NCBI GenBank assembly: GCA_012932865.1
Contig: SAXG01000030.1
Location: forward strand, 186,001-250,000
Direction: 5' to 3'
Length of the DNA stretch: 64,000 nucleotides
Origin: Amylostereum areolatum
Taxonomy: Eukaryota; Basidiomycota; Agaricomycetes; Russulales; Stereaceae
Shown here: positions 1 through 11,567 of the stretch, in pieces
Position numbering within the stretch: the stretch's first letter is position 1
How the letters are laid out: each line of letters starts with the position of its first letter
Position numbers and translations under genes: made by a program
Notes under the pieces: model-generated
What the model was told of the DNA's origin: nothing
What the model saw: only the letters and a program-made list of their open reading frames with translations
The model's database searches: none

Positions 1-404
1 GTAGTATGACGTAGAAGATGGGGAGGGTGTATGGTATTCCTTAGAATGAATAGAGAAGCATGAGCTTGCGAGAATAGAATCTACGCCAGTTTGGACCACG
101 GTCGAACGTACGAAGTCCTGGCGTCAGTGAAGAAATTGGCTAACGCGATCACGTGTAGCAGTGTGAGGGTGCTGGACGACTGAACAAAGAAACGGTTTCG
201 AACTGGTGACGTGGTGACGTGCAAGCCCACTGACGATCCAAAGTAAAATTCGTGTTGGATGCGTGCTCGCCAAGTACTACTTGCACCTGCGTGTGCTACT
301 CACATGTTGTAGCATACACCGTCAATATCGTACAGGACCCACTTCGAAAGCTTCTCCACATTTATACTTACCACAGGAGCACTCACTTCTATTCATGTTT
401 GGCA
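1..404. other. No gene recognised at left edge
   Basis: I see no supported coding sequence in this stretch. It lies downstream of the stop codon of the minus-strand aldo/keto reductase and probably holds its 3' UTR. Short open frames here overlap the reductase and show no family features. Confidence 0.4.
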
Positions 405-1847
405 TCAGACCACGATTCCGCCCTCCACCATCGGCCATCCCAACTGCTCGTACGTCCACCCAAACGCTGTCCCACCCTTCGCATGGAAACCACACGCGCT
501 CCGGTGCATTCCCGGGGCGCGATGCACGTCGTCCAGGGCGTTCATCTCGTCCTCGTTCAGGTCCGCGATCTATCAAAATGAAGGGATTCCAGGACTCGTA
601 GGAAGCAAAAATGTGGGGTGAAGAGCGTACGCCAAGATTTTCCACCATCCTCGCCCGCGTCTTCGTTTTGGGGATCACCACGACGCCCTTCTGCACGAGC
701 CAGCTGAGCACCGCCTGCGCTGCCGTGCATCCTTTCCGTTCTGCGATCTGCACGACGGCGGGGTGGGACATCACCTCGGGCTTGTGTTTTGCGAGCGGGG
801 TGTAGGCTGTGAGTCGGATATTCTTGGCGGTGCAGTACGCGAGGAGGTCGAGCTGGGGGAGGAGAGGATGCATTTCGACCTGCGAGCGCGCTCAATATTC
901 GACTTTCGCGAGTGGGGAGGGCAGGGAGGGGAGATAGACCTGATTGACGGCAGGAACGACGGTGACGTGTGGAAGTAGTTGCTCGAAGGTCTTCACGCTG
1001 AAGTTAGAAACCCCGATACTCTTGACTTTACCTGCCCATTCGGTCAGTCCAGGAGCAAACAACGAAACCGACTTAAAAGCCTACCGTCCACGAGAAGCGC
1101 CTCCATCTCTTTCCAAGTATCCACAATCGTGGGGTATTCATCCGCCGGCAGAGCCGTCCCTTTTCAATCAGGACCCAATGACATCATCAGCCCCCGTTTC
1201 CCTGTACTCCAAAGGAGCACAAACGTACCGTCCTCCCGAGTCGCCTGGGGCCAATGCATCAGATACAAATCGATGTATCCGCACCCGAGCTTTTCGAGGC
1301 TTTCGTCGAACGCGGCGCGCACGCGCCCGTGGTCATCGCTCCAAAGCTTGGTCGTCATGAAGAGCTGCTCGCGCGGGACGCCGGACGCGAGGATGGCGCG
1401 GCCGACTTGTGATTCGTTACCTATTACGGGCGATGCGGAACAGGTTAAAATAAGTCAATAGTGTGTGCGGAATCGGTACGGGGTGGCGGTACGTACCGTA
1501 GGTGGTCGCCTGGAGGGGTAGAATTGCGTTCGTCGGTAGTACTCGAACAGGCAGCGCTGACAGGCCAACTCACCGTGTCGATGTGCCGATAACCGACCTA
1601 CATACACACCCCATAGTTGATACGACCACTCCTTCGAGAACCATGATGACGCACCTCCAGAGCATTCGTGATCATCTCCCTGACCTCCCTCTCGCCCTCC
1701 TTCCCGACGTACCCCATCCAGCATCTGTTCGGGATCAATGCAATCTTCATTGTGAGATGCTGAGATACGTGGTGGACGGGCGCACCCTATGCCGATTGAA
1801 GGGACAGTTTTGCCGTTGTTCAGAGTGAAGAACGGGGTTGGGGACAT
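405..1847 (-). CDS. Aldo/keto reductase, multi-exon
   Basis: This is an NADPH-dependent aldo/keto reductase of the TIM-barrel superfamily, reducing carbonyls to alcohols in the cytosol. The start at 1847 gives an N-terminus with [15 protein letters not shown]. Splicing about six short introns gives the family signatures in order: [36 protein letters not shown] and a C-terminus ending [19 protein letters not shown]. The catalytic tetrad Asp (HIDT), Tyr (YGNE), Lys (TKLW) and His (MHWP) is visible. An intron follows GIG, another follows ALE, and the last ends just before [16 protein letters not shown]. Once spliced, no frame break remains, so the gene looks functional. The substrate cannot be read from sequence. 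The next gene is divergent, about 600 bp away. Confidence 0.85.
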
Positions 1848-2454
1848 GGCTGAGACGGTACTAAGTTGACGGGAGGCGGAGAGTGTAAGTATGAGGCTCG
1901 GCCTGGCGAGTTCCACAGGAGATGTGATCACGTAAGATCGTGTACGAGATTGGGAAGGATCTAATTGGCTGAACGCGTCGTTCTGCCAGCCGCTGCAGTC
2001 ACAGCCTGCAGGTCCCTGCTGCCTGAGCCGCACCTATTACATTACATATCGACATCAACCAACAGTACCCAAAGTCTCGGAATACATGCACTCGCAATCA
2101 AACTTTTGACTTGAAGCTTTGGAGGATCAACTCGTCGACTCTCTTTCCGCTGTTCCGGAAGAACTTGTGCAACCAACTTGCGGTCCTGCGGAACAGACTT
2201 CCCGACATAACTTATAGCAGAGTTCTTCATCACCTTCTTCCATCATCATCGCGGAAAACTACCCGTATGTGTACTCCAGTATTCGGGTCACTTATCTGCC
2301 ATTGCATCCGGTGTACGTTACTTATAAGGTGTACCTAACTTCGAGCTCGTGATTGCTCTCGCCAGCCCCCCCTCTCGGCCCGACTCCTATATATGATACC
2401 CAGAAGACAACGGGACTTCGGACATCGACCTTTCCCCGCACTTCCCCGCTAGAT
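1848..2454. other. Divergent intergenic region, AKR / hydrolase 1
   Basis: About 600 bp separate two divergent genes and should hold both promoters. A possible TATA-like string (TATATATGATA) lies near 2390, about 65 bp before the hydrolase ATG. I see no gene here. Confidence 0.4.
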
Positions 2455-3686
2455 ATGGTGCACGAACTCAGAAAACAGCCCATCCGCTCGCTCTACCTCG
2501 CCTATGAGGCCATCTCAACTCTCTTCGTGCGTGTACCGTGGTGGGTTCTATACAACATCCTGCCCCAGCTACGTGGACGGCGTTCGTGGTCGCTCAAGAA
2601 AGCGGTCATGATAAATTTGGTGCGACACTTGCAGGTCATCAGCTCGCGGTGCGTTCTCTCCACGCAGACGGAGTCTCGCTGTGTTCTCACTTTCTCAATC
2701 TGCACAGCACCGACACGATAAAATTTGTCGCAGACCACACCACCGTCTCCACTGGTCCTCACATCAAATCCGTCTGGGTACCCCCTGCGAGCCCCGAGCT
2801 CATCAACGACATGCTCACCGCCTGGGCCGCCGCCGCCCACGTCTCCCCCACCCGCATCCCCGGCTACTGGATCGACAAACGCGGAACATCCACCCCCAAC
2901 GGCGCCGCGCCCCAACCAGGCGAAAAAATCGTCTTGCATCTCCACGGCGGCGCCTACATCCGCCTCTCCGCGAGCCCCGACGACCTCGTGGCGGCCATAG
3001 GACGCGGCCTCCTCAAGCACTGCGCTCCCGTCCGCCGCGTCTTCGCGCTCGAATACCGCCTCTCGAAAGCCGCCCCCGACCCCCCTGCCAACGCATTCCC
3101 CGCCGCCCTCCTCGACGCCCTCGCCGGGTACGCTTACCTCGTGCGTACCGTCGGGTTTGCCCCCAAGGACATCATCGTCGCCGGCGACTCCGCGGGCGGG
3201 AACCTCGCCCACGCACTCGTGCGTTACCTCGTCGAGCACCCCGAGCTCGGCTTGCCCGCGCCCGGATTCGTCCTCCTGCTCTCGCCCTGGATGGACCTTT
3301 CCAACTCGCACCACGACCCGCCCAACGTCGCGCTCGATTACCTCGCCGGGCGCGCCGGGTGCACGCTCGCGTACGCGCGCGGCGCCTTCTTCGGGTCTGG
3401 CGGGGAGGACATCCAGTTCAGCCGATACCTGTCGCCGGGAAGCGTCGATCCGCGCGCAGAGGCGGCGTCGTTCGTCGGCTGGCCGAAGACGATGGTCGTG
3501 GGCGGCGACGCGGAGGTGCTGATCGAGTCCATCCGCTTGGTCGTCGCGCGGATGAAGAAGGACATGGGCGAGCGGGTCACCTACTACGAGGCCGTGGACG
3601 CGGTGCACGACTACCTGGTGTTGGACTTCGCGGAGCCGGAGAAGACGGACACGCTGAAGGCGATTGCGGAGTGGGTGGGCAAGTGA
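2455..3686 (+). CDS. Alpha/beta hydrolase (HSL family), copy 1
   Basis: This is an esterase/lipase-like hydrolase of the alpha/beta-hydrolase_3 (hormone-sensitive lipase) type. Exon 1 starts at the ATG at 2455 (MVHELRKQP) and contains a hydrophobic segment (LFVRVPWWVLYNI) that may anchor the protein in a membrane. An intron of about 50 nt, with donor GTGCGT after VISSR, joins to TDTIKFVADH. The oxyanion-hole motif HGGAY lies near residue 144 and the nucleophile motif GDSAGG near residue 223. A C-terminal DAVHDYL supplies the catalytic His, with an Asp upstream in the GGDAEV region. The length of about 390 aa is usual for the family. Two paralogues follow directly on the minus strand, so this is a local tandem family. 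The natural substrate is unknown. Confidence 0.85.
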
Positions 3687-3792
3687 ACGGGCCTCGGATT
3701 CGCTCCTGTAATGTATATTTTTTTGCAATGTACACCCGCCGTTCGCACCGACGTTCCCTGGCAAAATGTCCTCACATCGCACGGTACACAGG

Positions 3793-5203
3793 CTACATTT
3801 GCGTCTCCATCCACGCCCCCACCTCCCGCAACGTATCAGACCTCTCCGGTTCCCAGACCCTCAACGGCCACAGCGCTAAAAAATCATGCACTGCATCCTG
3901 CGCGATGTACCACCTTACGCGGTCTTCCCCCATATCCCTTCGCATCCTTCTCACCAGCACCTCGATCGACCCGCTCAACGCCTCCGCACCGCCGCTCACG
4001 ACCATCGTCCGCGGCCAACTCGCGTACGATGCGTCCTTCGCCTCCGAGCGCGGGTCCACGCTTCCAGGCGACACGTACCGTCCGCGCATCAGCTCCCCGC
4101 CCCCCATCGCGTTCTGCGGCCCCAGAAACGCCGCCCGCGCGTAGGTCATCGTGCCCCCGCGCCTCCCCCCGATGTAGTCCACATCCGCGTTCGCCCCGTC
4201 CGCGTGCGAGTCGCTCAAGTCCGCCCACGGCGAGAGGAGCAGCAGCGCCCCCGGCGGCCGCAATCCGAGCGAGGGGTGTTCCGCGAGGTACCGCGTCAGC
4301 GCGAGCGCGAGGTTCGCGCCGGCCGAGTCGCCCGCGAGCACGATGTCGCTCGATGCGAATCCGAGCGTGGTCACGAGGAAGGCGTAGCCCGCGAGCGCGT
4401 CGAGCAGCGCGGCGGGAAACACGTTCGCGGGCTCTTGGGGCGCCGCCTTCGACAGGCGGTATTCGAGCGTGAAGGCGCGCTGGACGGAGGAGGGCGCATG
4501 GTCCAAAAGTCCCTCCCCGACACCTGCCACGAAGTCGCGTGGGCTCGCGGAGAAGAGGATGTAGGCGCCGCCGTGTAGGTGGTAGATGATCTTCTCGCCT
4601 TGGCGGGCGGGGGAGGCGGTGGGGATCGAGGACTCGGATTTGGATAGCCAGTAGCCGGGGATGCGGGCTTGTGCGACGTGAGCGGCTGTGGACCAGGTGG
4701 CGAGGAGGGCGTTGACGAAGGAGGCAGGAGCAGGATCGACCCAGGATATCGAGATATCCTTGCCTCGGGAGACGGTTCGGTGGTCGGCGAGGAAGTAGAG
4801 GGCACCGATGCTAATGCAAGCCGTTGAGAACTGGCTTTTGTGAGGGGTGGAAGAGCACGCACCGACCGGTGATGATCTCTAGACGGCGCAGAATGCGCAC
4901 AGCGACAGCTTTTTCGAATGACCAGGAGGGTCGCGCCCGTCGGTCTGGTGAAATGTTGGAGAGAACCCACCAGGAGAAGCGGAGAGGCCACCAGACAAGC
5001 TCGTGGAAAATGTAGAGCGCCTTCAAAGGCTGCGTTCGAAGCCTGTGGGGTGGTGTGCCTGGGTGTGTAGGGTGGTTCGCGACAACGTTGGCGGTAAGAT
5101 TGGAGAGAGCATTCCATGGAACGCGGACGACGAGAGATGAGATGACCTGGAAGGCGAACAATATTGTCTTCAGAAATTCTGGTCCAGGCTTGATGAAATC
5201 CAT
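3793..5203 (-). CDS. Alpha/beta hydrolase (HSL family), copy 2
   Basis: This paralogue of the neighbouring hydrolase is convergent to copy 1, with about 105 bp between stop codons. An intron at about 4811-4862 falls at the same place as in copy 1, after a ...EIITGR sequence. The main exon then has FLADHRTVSRG, HGGAYI, EYRLSKAAP, GDSAGAN (nucleophile Ser), LSPWADLSDSH and DAVHDFL with the catalytic His. The start at 5203 (MDFIKPGPEF) was chosen because the sequence turns hydrophobic there. An upstream Met at 5344 is possible. The N-terminal part is longer than in copy 1 and seems to contain two related hydrophobic blocks (VRVPWNALSNL and FSWWVLSNIS). This may be an internal duplication or an unrecognised intron. 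Confidence 0.8.
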
Positions 5204-5361
5204 GGTATGCCAGCGGTATGGCACGCGCTCTGACTCGGAGTGGTAGAGGGGCGTCGATGCTAGGCAGCGTTCGGAGATCGGTATGTAGTTCTTCATATAT
5301 GTATGGTGGCCTCGGGTCTCTGTCGAGACTAGATGGAACATCATTCCGTGCTAAGTAATCC

Positions 5362-5393
5362 TGAACGTTGAACGTTGAACGTTGAAGCTTGAA
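5362..5393. repeat. Short tandem repeat of GAACGTT
   Basis: Three head-to-tail copies of a 7-bp unit related to GAACGTT are followed by a variant GAAGCTTGAAGG. Similar strings recur near 14410 (TCAACGTTCAACGTTCAATG) and near 45275 (TTCAAGCTTCAAGCTTCAAG). It is a simple repeat in an intergenic region. Confidence 0.7.
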
Positions 5394-5620
5394 GGCGTCT
5401 GTCAGTCTCGGGTGCAGTGGAGAACGTTCCCGTCCCGAGGGAATCGTCGGAACCTAGCTTTCGCGTGGAAACCGACGGCTCCTTGTTCCGAATACGGTCC
5501 AGGATGAGACGAAAAGATAACAGTTGCTATGTGGGATTCGAGTGACGAGTCATGCAATGGCAAAAAGCGTACCCATATGTAAATTGAAGTCAAGCTCGAA
5601 TGGCCACTGCCGAACGAAAC

Positions 5621-6846
5621 TCACTCCCCAACCCATGCAGCGATCGCTTTCAGCGTCTCAGTCCTCTCCGGCTCCCAGAAAAGGAACAGCAGATAATCGT
5701 GCACCGCGTCCTCCGCCTCGTAGTACGTCACCCCTTCTCCCATGTCCTCCCTCATCCTCTCCACCAGCACCCGTATCGACTGCAACAACGCCTCCGCGCC
5801 CCCACTCACGACCATAGTCCGCGGCCACCCCGCGAACGTGGCTTCCTCTGCTCGCCCATCCACACTCGCGGGCGAGACGTAGCGGCTGAACTGGATGTCC
5901 AGGCCAAGGGGACCGAAGAACGCGTACCGGCCCCACGTCGTTGATAGGTCGTCGCGCCGACCGAGGTAGTCCACTGCGGCGTTCGGGTCATCGTCGTGTG
6001 AGCTGGTCAAGTCCATCCAGGGCGAAAGGAGGAGCACAGCGCCGGGCGCGGGAAGCCCAAGCGCGGGGTGTTCGACGAGGTAGCGCACGAGCGCATGCGC
6101 GAGGTTGCCGCCTGCGGAATCTCCGACGAGGATGATGTCCTCCGGCGCAACGCCGACGGTGAAGACGAGGTAGGCGTACCCTGCCAGGGCGTCGAGCAGC
6201 GCGGCGGGGAAAGAGTTCTCGGCCGGGTACGGCGCGGCCTTGGAGAGTCGGTATTCGAGGGCAAATGCACGGCGGGTGGCGGCGGTGTGCGTAAGGATTC
6301 CGCGACTGATGTTGACCATGAGGTCCCTCGGGCTTGCGGAGAGGCGAGTGTACCCTCCGCCGTGAAAGTGGTAGATGACCTTCTCGTCTGGCTGGATGGG
6401 TGTGCCGATGGGGATGTCGAGCCCGGGGCGGTCGATCCAATAGCCAGGGATGCGCATAGGGGAGGCGGCGGCGGCGGCTACCCATTCATTGAGCGGGTCG
6501 CTCAGGAGGGAGGGCGGAACGGGGTCGACCCAAGCAAGCTTGATCTCCGGGCCTTCAGAGACGTTTAGATGGTCCGCGATAAATGATAAGATGTCAATTC
6601 TGGATGGCGTTAGAAAACGTGAAGGTGAAAAGAACGCGTTCAGCAACAGACCGGGAGCAGACGAAATTCAAGCGCGATAAGACGTTGACCATGATCGCCT
6701 TCCTCAACGTCCATGACGGGCGTGCTCGGAACCGGGGGACGATATTGGTCAAAGTCCACCACGGAATTCGGATTAAAGCGATGGCTTAAGGCTTCGAATG
6801 TAAGGTAGAGGCCCTTGACAGGTTGTCGACGAAGTTCGTAAACCAT
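5621..6846 (-). CDS. Alpha/beta hydrolase copy 3, exon 1 frame broken
   Basis: This is the third paralogue of the hydrolase set. The long exon 5621-6599 holds FIADHLNVSEG, HGGGYTRLSASP, EYRLSKAAP, GDSAGGNL (nucleophile), LSPWMDL and DAVHDYLLF with the catalytic His, and is intact. The intron at about 6600-6650 has donor GTCTGT, a CTAAC branch point and CCATCCAG acceptor, at the same position as in copies 1 and 2. Exon 1 begins at the ATG at 6846 (MVYELRRQPVKG). The family-conserved continuation RIPWWTLTNI lies in another frame. The switch coincides with a 7-bp tandem duplication (AAGCCTTAAGCC) near 6783-6795. As read, the N-terminus is frameshifted, so this is either a recent pseudogene or one that uses an internal start. 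Confidence 0.75.
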
Positions 6847-8281
6847 GGTTGCTCAGGCTGATGACTACCAAGGGAGTATGCATGTTAAAGGTCGGAGGAA
6901 CAAATATTTCAGAACGGCCCACTCACGTGTCTATGTGTTCCACAATTCGCGTTCCCAGCTAGACAAGCCGTGGTTAGAAGGAGCCTGACTCAAGAGCAGT
7001 GACAACGGGGAAAGGTCACGGTGCCAGTGATCCACTGCTGGGCGGCCGTTATATAGAACTTGGTGCTGGAGCCGTGCTCGACGGGGAACGTCATCGCGTC
7101 ATCGCTCAACACTGTCATATACTCGCTCAGTTAGATAAACACGATACTTGCCGTGACCATAGAGTAGAGTATGGCAGGGCAACGGCCTTTGCGCCGACAT
7201 GTTTATTGAATACCTAATCGACATTGGCGATTAGATAAACGGACGGCCATCCGAAGTTGGAACAAGGAGACGACAGCGCCGACCGGTCAATCAACTTCGC
7301 ATATTGAGCCTGGTCCTGGAAGAGTCTTGTTCAACTTTCAACTTGATGATAGTGATATGTACTGACTGTTTTGCGTACCAGGTAGAAGAGCAACTGGAGT
7401 CTGGCGTACATCATGCCGGCGGCTTCTCGGCATGCTCCGAGTCGATCGGCGCTCGCGGCACCGGTCCACGTTTTTCAACTCCGAGTCCCAGCAGGCAGCA
7501 GCTGGCCTCTGCTGGCATAGCTATTCGCCACGGAACTACCACAGCTATACGGGCTTCGACCTCAATGATTCCAATACCAAAATTTAAGCTCAAGCTTTGG
7601 GACTTGAAAGGATTAGGACGGTACCCGTACAAGACCAGGCCCCTTGAGTCCCGAGATATCACCGCCGGCACTTTGAACTGGGCGATACCTCTGGCCTCAC
7701 TTCCCATCTACCTTCAAGTTGTCGACGAGCTCTGAAAACCCGTTGCTAAATACACATATCCATTTACAATCATCGCGAGATCATCAACCAAAAAGATTCC
7801 CGAAAGATTCTCCAATCTTCGGTGCGCACCGCGTTCTGGCATCAGCAATGATACACGCATGGTTCATGAACGCCTCAAACTACTTACATCCCATGGCGCA
7901 GGAGAGATGCGCAGGAAGACTTCCGAATAGTTCGCACCATTGCATGCGGGGTTTACGCTGCGTGTGGAACGGCCTCGAGTCGGAAAGGTGGTTACCGCCG
8001 ATCTGGTCCCCCACTCTCACATCTGTCGTAAGTGGCCTTCCAAATCATTGGCCAATGAATCTAATCTCGTTTCTGCGTGGAAAGATTGGGAGCTGCATAG
8101 CGCAGGTGAACGCGCAAACATCTCCACTCGATAAGCTTGTGTGTGCTTGCGCTTGATGCGCGGCGCTTCTCCCGAAGGGTATTCCGAAGCCATCGCCTCC
8201 CGCGGTAATGCCCATGGCGGATTCTCCGTCACGGGTACAGGTCCTGGGGCTGTCAGGGCTCTCAAGCATGTACGTTGGAGC
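6847..8281. other. About 1.4 kb without a recognised gene
   Basis: This AT-richer stretch lies between hydrolase 3 and receptor R1. The open frames present (for example 7304-7735 and 7719-8156) show no domain, codon pattern or splice structure I can support. I looked for short CaaX-ending frames here and saw none convincing. The right end presumably holds the R1 promoter. Confidence 0.35.
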
Positions 8282-8288
8282 TATAAAA
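8282..8288 (+). promoter_or_regulatory. TATA box of receptor R1
   Basis: TATAAAA lies 44 bp upstream of the R1 start codon. The same spacing class (about 40-65 bp) occurs before R4, R5, R7 and R8. Confidence 0.5.
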
Positions 8289-8675
8289 CACTCCTTGCGC
8301 CCGGTTTTCTTTCTAAGCGTCACCCATGGACCCCACATATCCCCTAGTTCCCGTTCTCAACTTCCTGGCGGCCATTCTCATCACACTTCCGTTTCTCACA
8401 AGCCCGAGAATGCTCTACAACGTGGGGACCGTTATGTTTGCGACATGGGTCCTGCTCCTATCGATCATACAAGGCGTCGGCGCGATTGTGTGGTCAAACC
8501 ATGTGAATAATGTGGCACCCATTTGGTGCGATATCGGTGCGTTCAGTCTGCTTTCCTATACGAAGTCACTCACTTCCAGTACTGTAAAGTTTCGCACGCC
8601 CTAATCGGTATAGAAATAGGGATTCCCGCGTGCACGCTGGCAATTACTCGCCAGCTGTATCGTATTGCACGGCAT

Positions 8676-8695
8676 CAGTAAATCCCTCGAAATAT
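8676..8695 (+). repeat. Left terminal inverted repeat of the R1 insertion
   Basis: This 20-bp left end pairs with 12607-12626. The first seven positions are identical and three internal mismatches occur in the rest. Confidence 0.6.
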
Positions 8696-8996
8696 GGGCG
8701 CTTCAAATCCGCGCCGGTCAATCCGGCCTTGCATTGCGGAGTCTCGCTAGTCTCCGTAGCTGACCTTATACAGAAGACAGTCGTTCTGTATTTAAGGTCT
8801 GCCTCAAGGATAGGGCCCTTGGCTGGCGTGTCCGTATATGGCAATTCGAGACATTTCACCTCAGTTCGGAGCACAGGCGTGCCTTGTAAAAGTGCCCTTT
8901 GAGTCATCGTGATTTCCTGTTTACGTGAGAATTTTATCGTGTTTGAGTCGCGTCGCGTCGACGCGGCGGCATTGTACTTGTCTTCCCGCATCCACC

Positions 8997-9633
8997 ATGG
9001 CCTCTACGCAATTCGCGTTCGTAAATCAGGTATGTCAAATATTAGATTTCTCAAGACACAGTTATAGATAAAATCGCAGAACCTGTCTCTCCGGGAGGCG
9101 AGTGATCAGGCCAAACTGTGGACCGCTGTTCAAGCTGTGGGGAATCCCCGACTTTTTGTACGCGTTCTTCACCGCCGAATTAAAAGATAAAGGACTCCAC
9201 CCGTCAATGAAATGCCCTTCTCGGTGCTCAGCAGTCAAAGCACAAAGTGGTGAAGATCGTCGAGCTCATGTACAATCACCCTCTCTCAAGGCCTGGTCCC
9301 CACCACGCGGACGTCGCCAAGTACTTCTCCATCAAGCAAGACGAGACTCTGCTGGCAAAGTATTGTCAGCCGGCGCTCTCAACATGGGCGTTCTGGCTGG
9401 TTCTCCATGAGATCATCGCGCAAGCTCACTACCTCGTGTTGCCCAAGGCTGGCCTTCACGTTCGAGTGACATACCGAAAACCACCGTCGGCTGCCAATGA
9501 GGATCAACACAGGCAAAACACGGACACATCTCAGGCTGATGCGAATGAAACGGCGGCTGACGAGTGGGATGATAACTTGTCTTCGTGCTCTTGGACTTCA
9601 CTCCAACCGGCCGAGCCAGAGGGGAAGACATAG
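8997..9633 (+). CDS. Small three-exon gene of unknown function inside the insertion
   Basis: I do not recognise this protein. The model starts MASTQFAFVNQ. A first intron (donor GTATGT, acceptor near 9079) leads to NLSLREASDQAKLWTAVQAV. A second intron (donor GTACGC, acceptor CAG near 9230) then joins in phase to KHKVVKIVELMYNHPLSRPG and a long exon to the stop at 9633. Both introns have fungal consensus ends and phase 0, which supports a real gene of about 170 aa. The C-terminal 50 residues are polar and acidic (DANETAADEWDDN). A helix-rich central part contains WAFWLVLHEIIAQAHYLVL. It could be cargo captured by the element or a protein needed by it. Confidence 0.45.
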
Positions 9634-11567
9634 TGTGGCATTTTTTATGCTTGTAATTTGCTTGTAATAGTAGTTGTGAGAAGGATATGTGTACTCTCGC
9701 ACAAGGAACAACAACCTATCTCGCGCGAACAATGTCTCCCATGCTTCTCCCAAGCTTCTGTGATCTGACCGCGTCGACGCGTCTCGTCACATGCGCGTCA
9801 TGAATGACACACAATAATTACGAGACAGGAACGGCGGGGATCACCGGCACCGATTGGTTTCCGCAGCCTCCTGCCATATAGGGGACACGCCAGCCATGGG
9901 CCCTAACTTTGACTTAGACTAGAGTCTCGCGAGGCATTGCGACGCCCTCGCGAGCCCTCGTGATCTTCTGCCAGCTGTCAATGCGTACGCGCATATATAA
10001 CGATACGGTACGCAGTGTGTGTATGGCGGCGAGACAGCGCATATAAACGTAAACTACTATCCATGCCCGTGCTGTAACTTACTAAGGCCCGCATGAGTCG
10101 ATGGCCGCCGTGTCCTGGTGTCCATGTCCGTAATAAGTGATACAAATAAGAAGCAGGACCCGGGGGTCCCAATCCTACACGAGAGAATAAAAAAGAGGAA
10201 AATCCCTGCTATGCAGCTTCAGCTTCAGTCCCTGGGCAGAGTTATCGGCATGTGCGCGTGGGACCTTAGGGAAATAGGAGCTAGTAAGGACGACGGACTC
10301 GGAGACGGCGTAAACACTGCGAAAACGCGGGACTCGAACGTCCGGGACTCTACATGGCATTCAGAGGGGTGCAAATACCTCCTCGTCGAGCACGCGTTTG
10401 TCGGGATTTTCTCTCCCAGGCTCTTCTTCCAACTCCCCGTCGACGTCTACGCCTTCCTCCCGGTCCTCACCATCTGTATCCACCCAATAACACTCGTCCG
10501 GGCCCATTGCCGTGTTCATCGCTGGTTTGCATCCTACACACCTTTGTCCGCAGAGCTAGTCCAGAGCTTGAAGATAAGATATGTTGCATTGAATCTGGTT
10601 AAGGGATGGGATGTGGATGAAGGGGAGTGAGGGAAATAGAAAAATGACTTCGGCAACCGCGCGACGCGCGTTCAGCACGATCACGTGCACATGCGTCTTT
10701 ACTCGCCATCACGATTGTCGGGGCTTCAAACATCTCTTCCTTCTCGACCACGATCTCTCCGTGTGTCTCCTCCATGTCATCCGCTCCTTCGCCAGGATCT
10801 CTCTCTTAAACCAAACTCCGAATCGTGACCTTACCTTCTTCACACTGTTGCGCATTTTCACAGGTCTGCTCCCTCGCTGTCGGTGCACGAAAGATCCCCC
10901 CGCGGCTGCACACTCTACGACGATCTCGGAGTTATCCGCGTCGGTACGCGGCTAGAAGCAGCAGGACTCGGTAAGAATTTGGATGGACTAGGTATGTACG
11001 CTACCGCTCACCAGTCTGCTCACCGAAAACTCATCTCAGTAGGGCCGAGACGAAGAAGAAATGGTATCGCTGTTTATACGGCCGCATCTTTTCTACTGTA
11101 GATGGGCTGGGTGAGTATATCACCCATGCCTCACCATCTACCATTGACGTGGTTGTCGGGAAGGTGAGTATATGCGCGCATAATTATATATCTACCCGCT
11201 CTATACTCATATCGCCTTAGATTACCAATACCACCCAGAATGCACATCCGGAGGACACGGCCAACCTTCGCACAATGACTTCGGCATGTCTACGTTGAGT
11301 GAGTTGCCACAAGCCAGTCAGGAAATCCCGCTGACGCGCTCCAAGGACGAATGTCGGATAAGCCACCCAGAGTTCAAGTTTCTGCTCCTTGCTCGAGACC
11401 TCGTAAGGATTTTGACCCTACAGAGTAAGTTCAATGTTGTATTCACACGCGTACACTCGCTGACCTGTGGGCTCGGCGCGGTAGTGGTTTGCTCTTCATA
11501 TTTCCTCGCGGTCTAATCTATTTCCTTATTCCGATCAGACTGGCGCCGCACAGGAGCGCGACAACGT

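Noticed and set aside
2502..3782. 426-residue open frame antisense to hydrolase 1
   Set aside because: It is a shadow frame caused by high GC at third codon positions of the true plus-strand hydrolase.
7719..8156. Open frame ending in Cys-Ala-Cys-Ala, a possible CaaX pheromone precursor
   Set aside because: At 145 residues it is too long, its composition is unlike precursors, it overlaps other unsupported frames, and CACA is not a usual farnesylation box.
10300..10370. tRNA-like T-arm (minus strand GACGTTCGAGTCCC)
   Set aside because: The 5-bp T stem does not pair and no matching acceptor, D-arm or anticodon stem could be placed around it.
10118..10630. 170-residue open frame inside the R1 insertion
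   Set aside because: It shows no domain, biased codons or splice signals, and both strands are open over short stretches. I could not support it as a gene.
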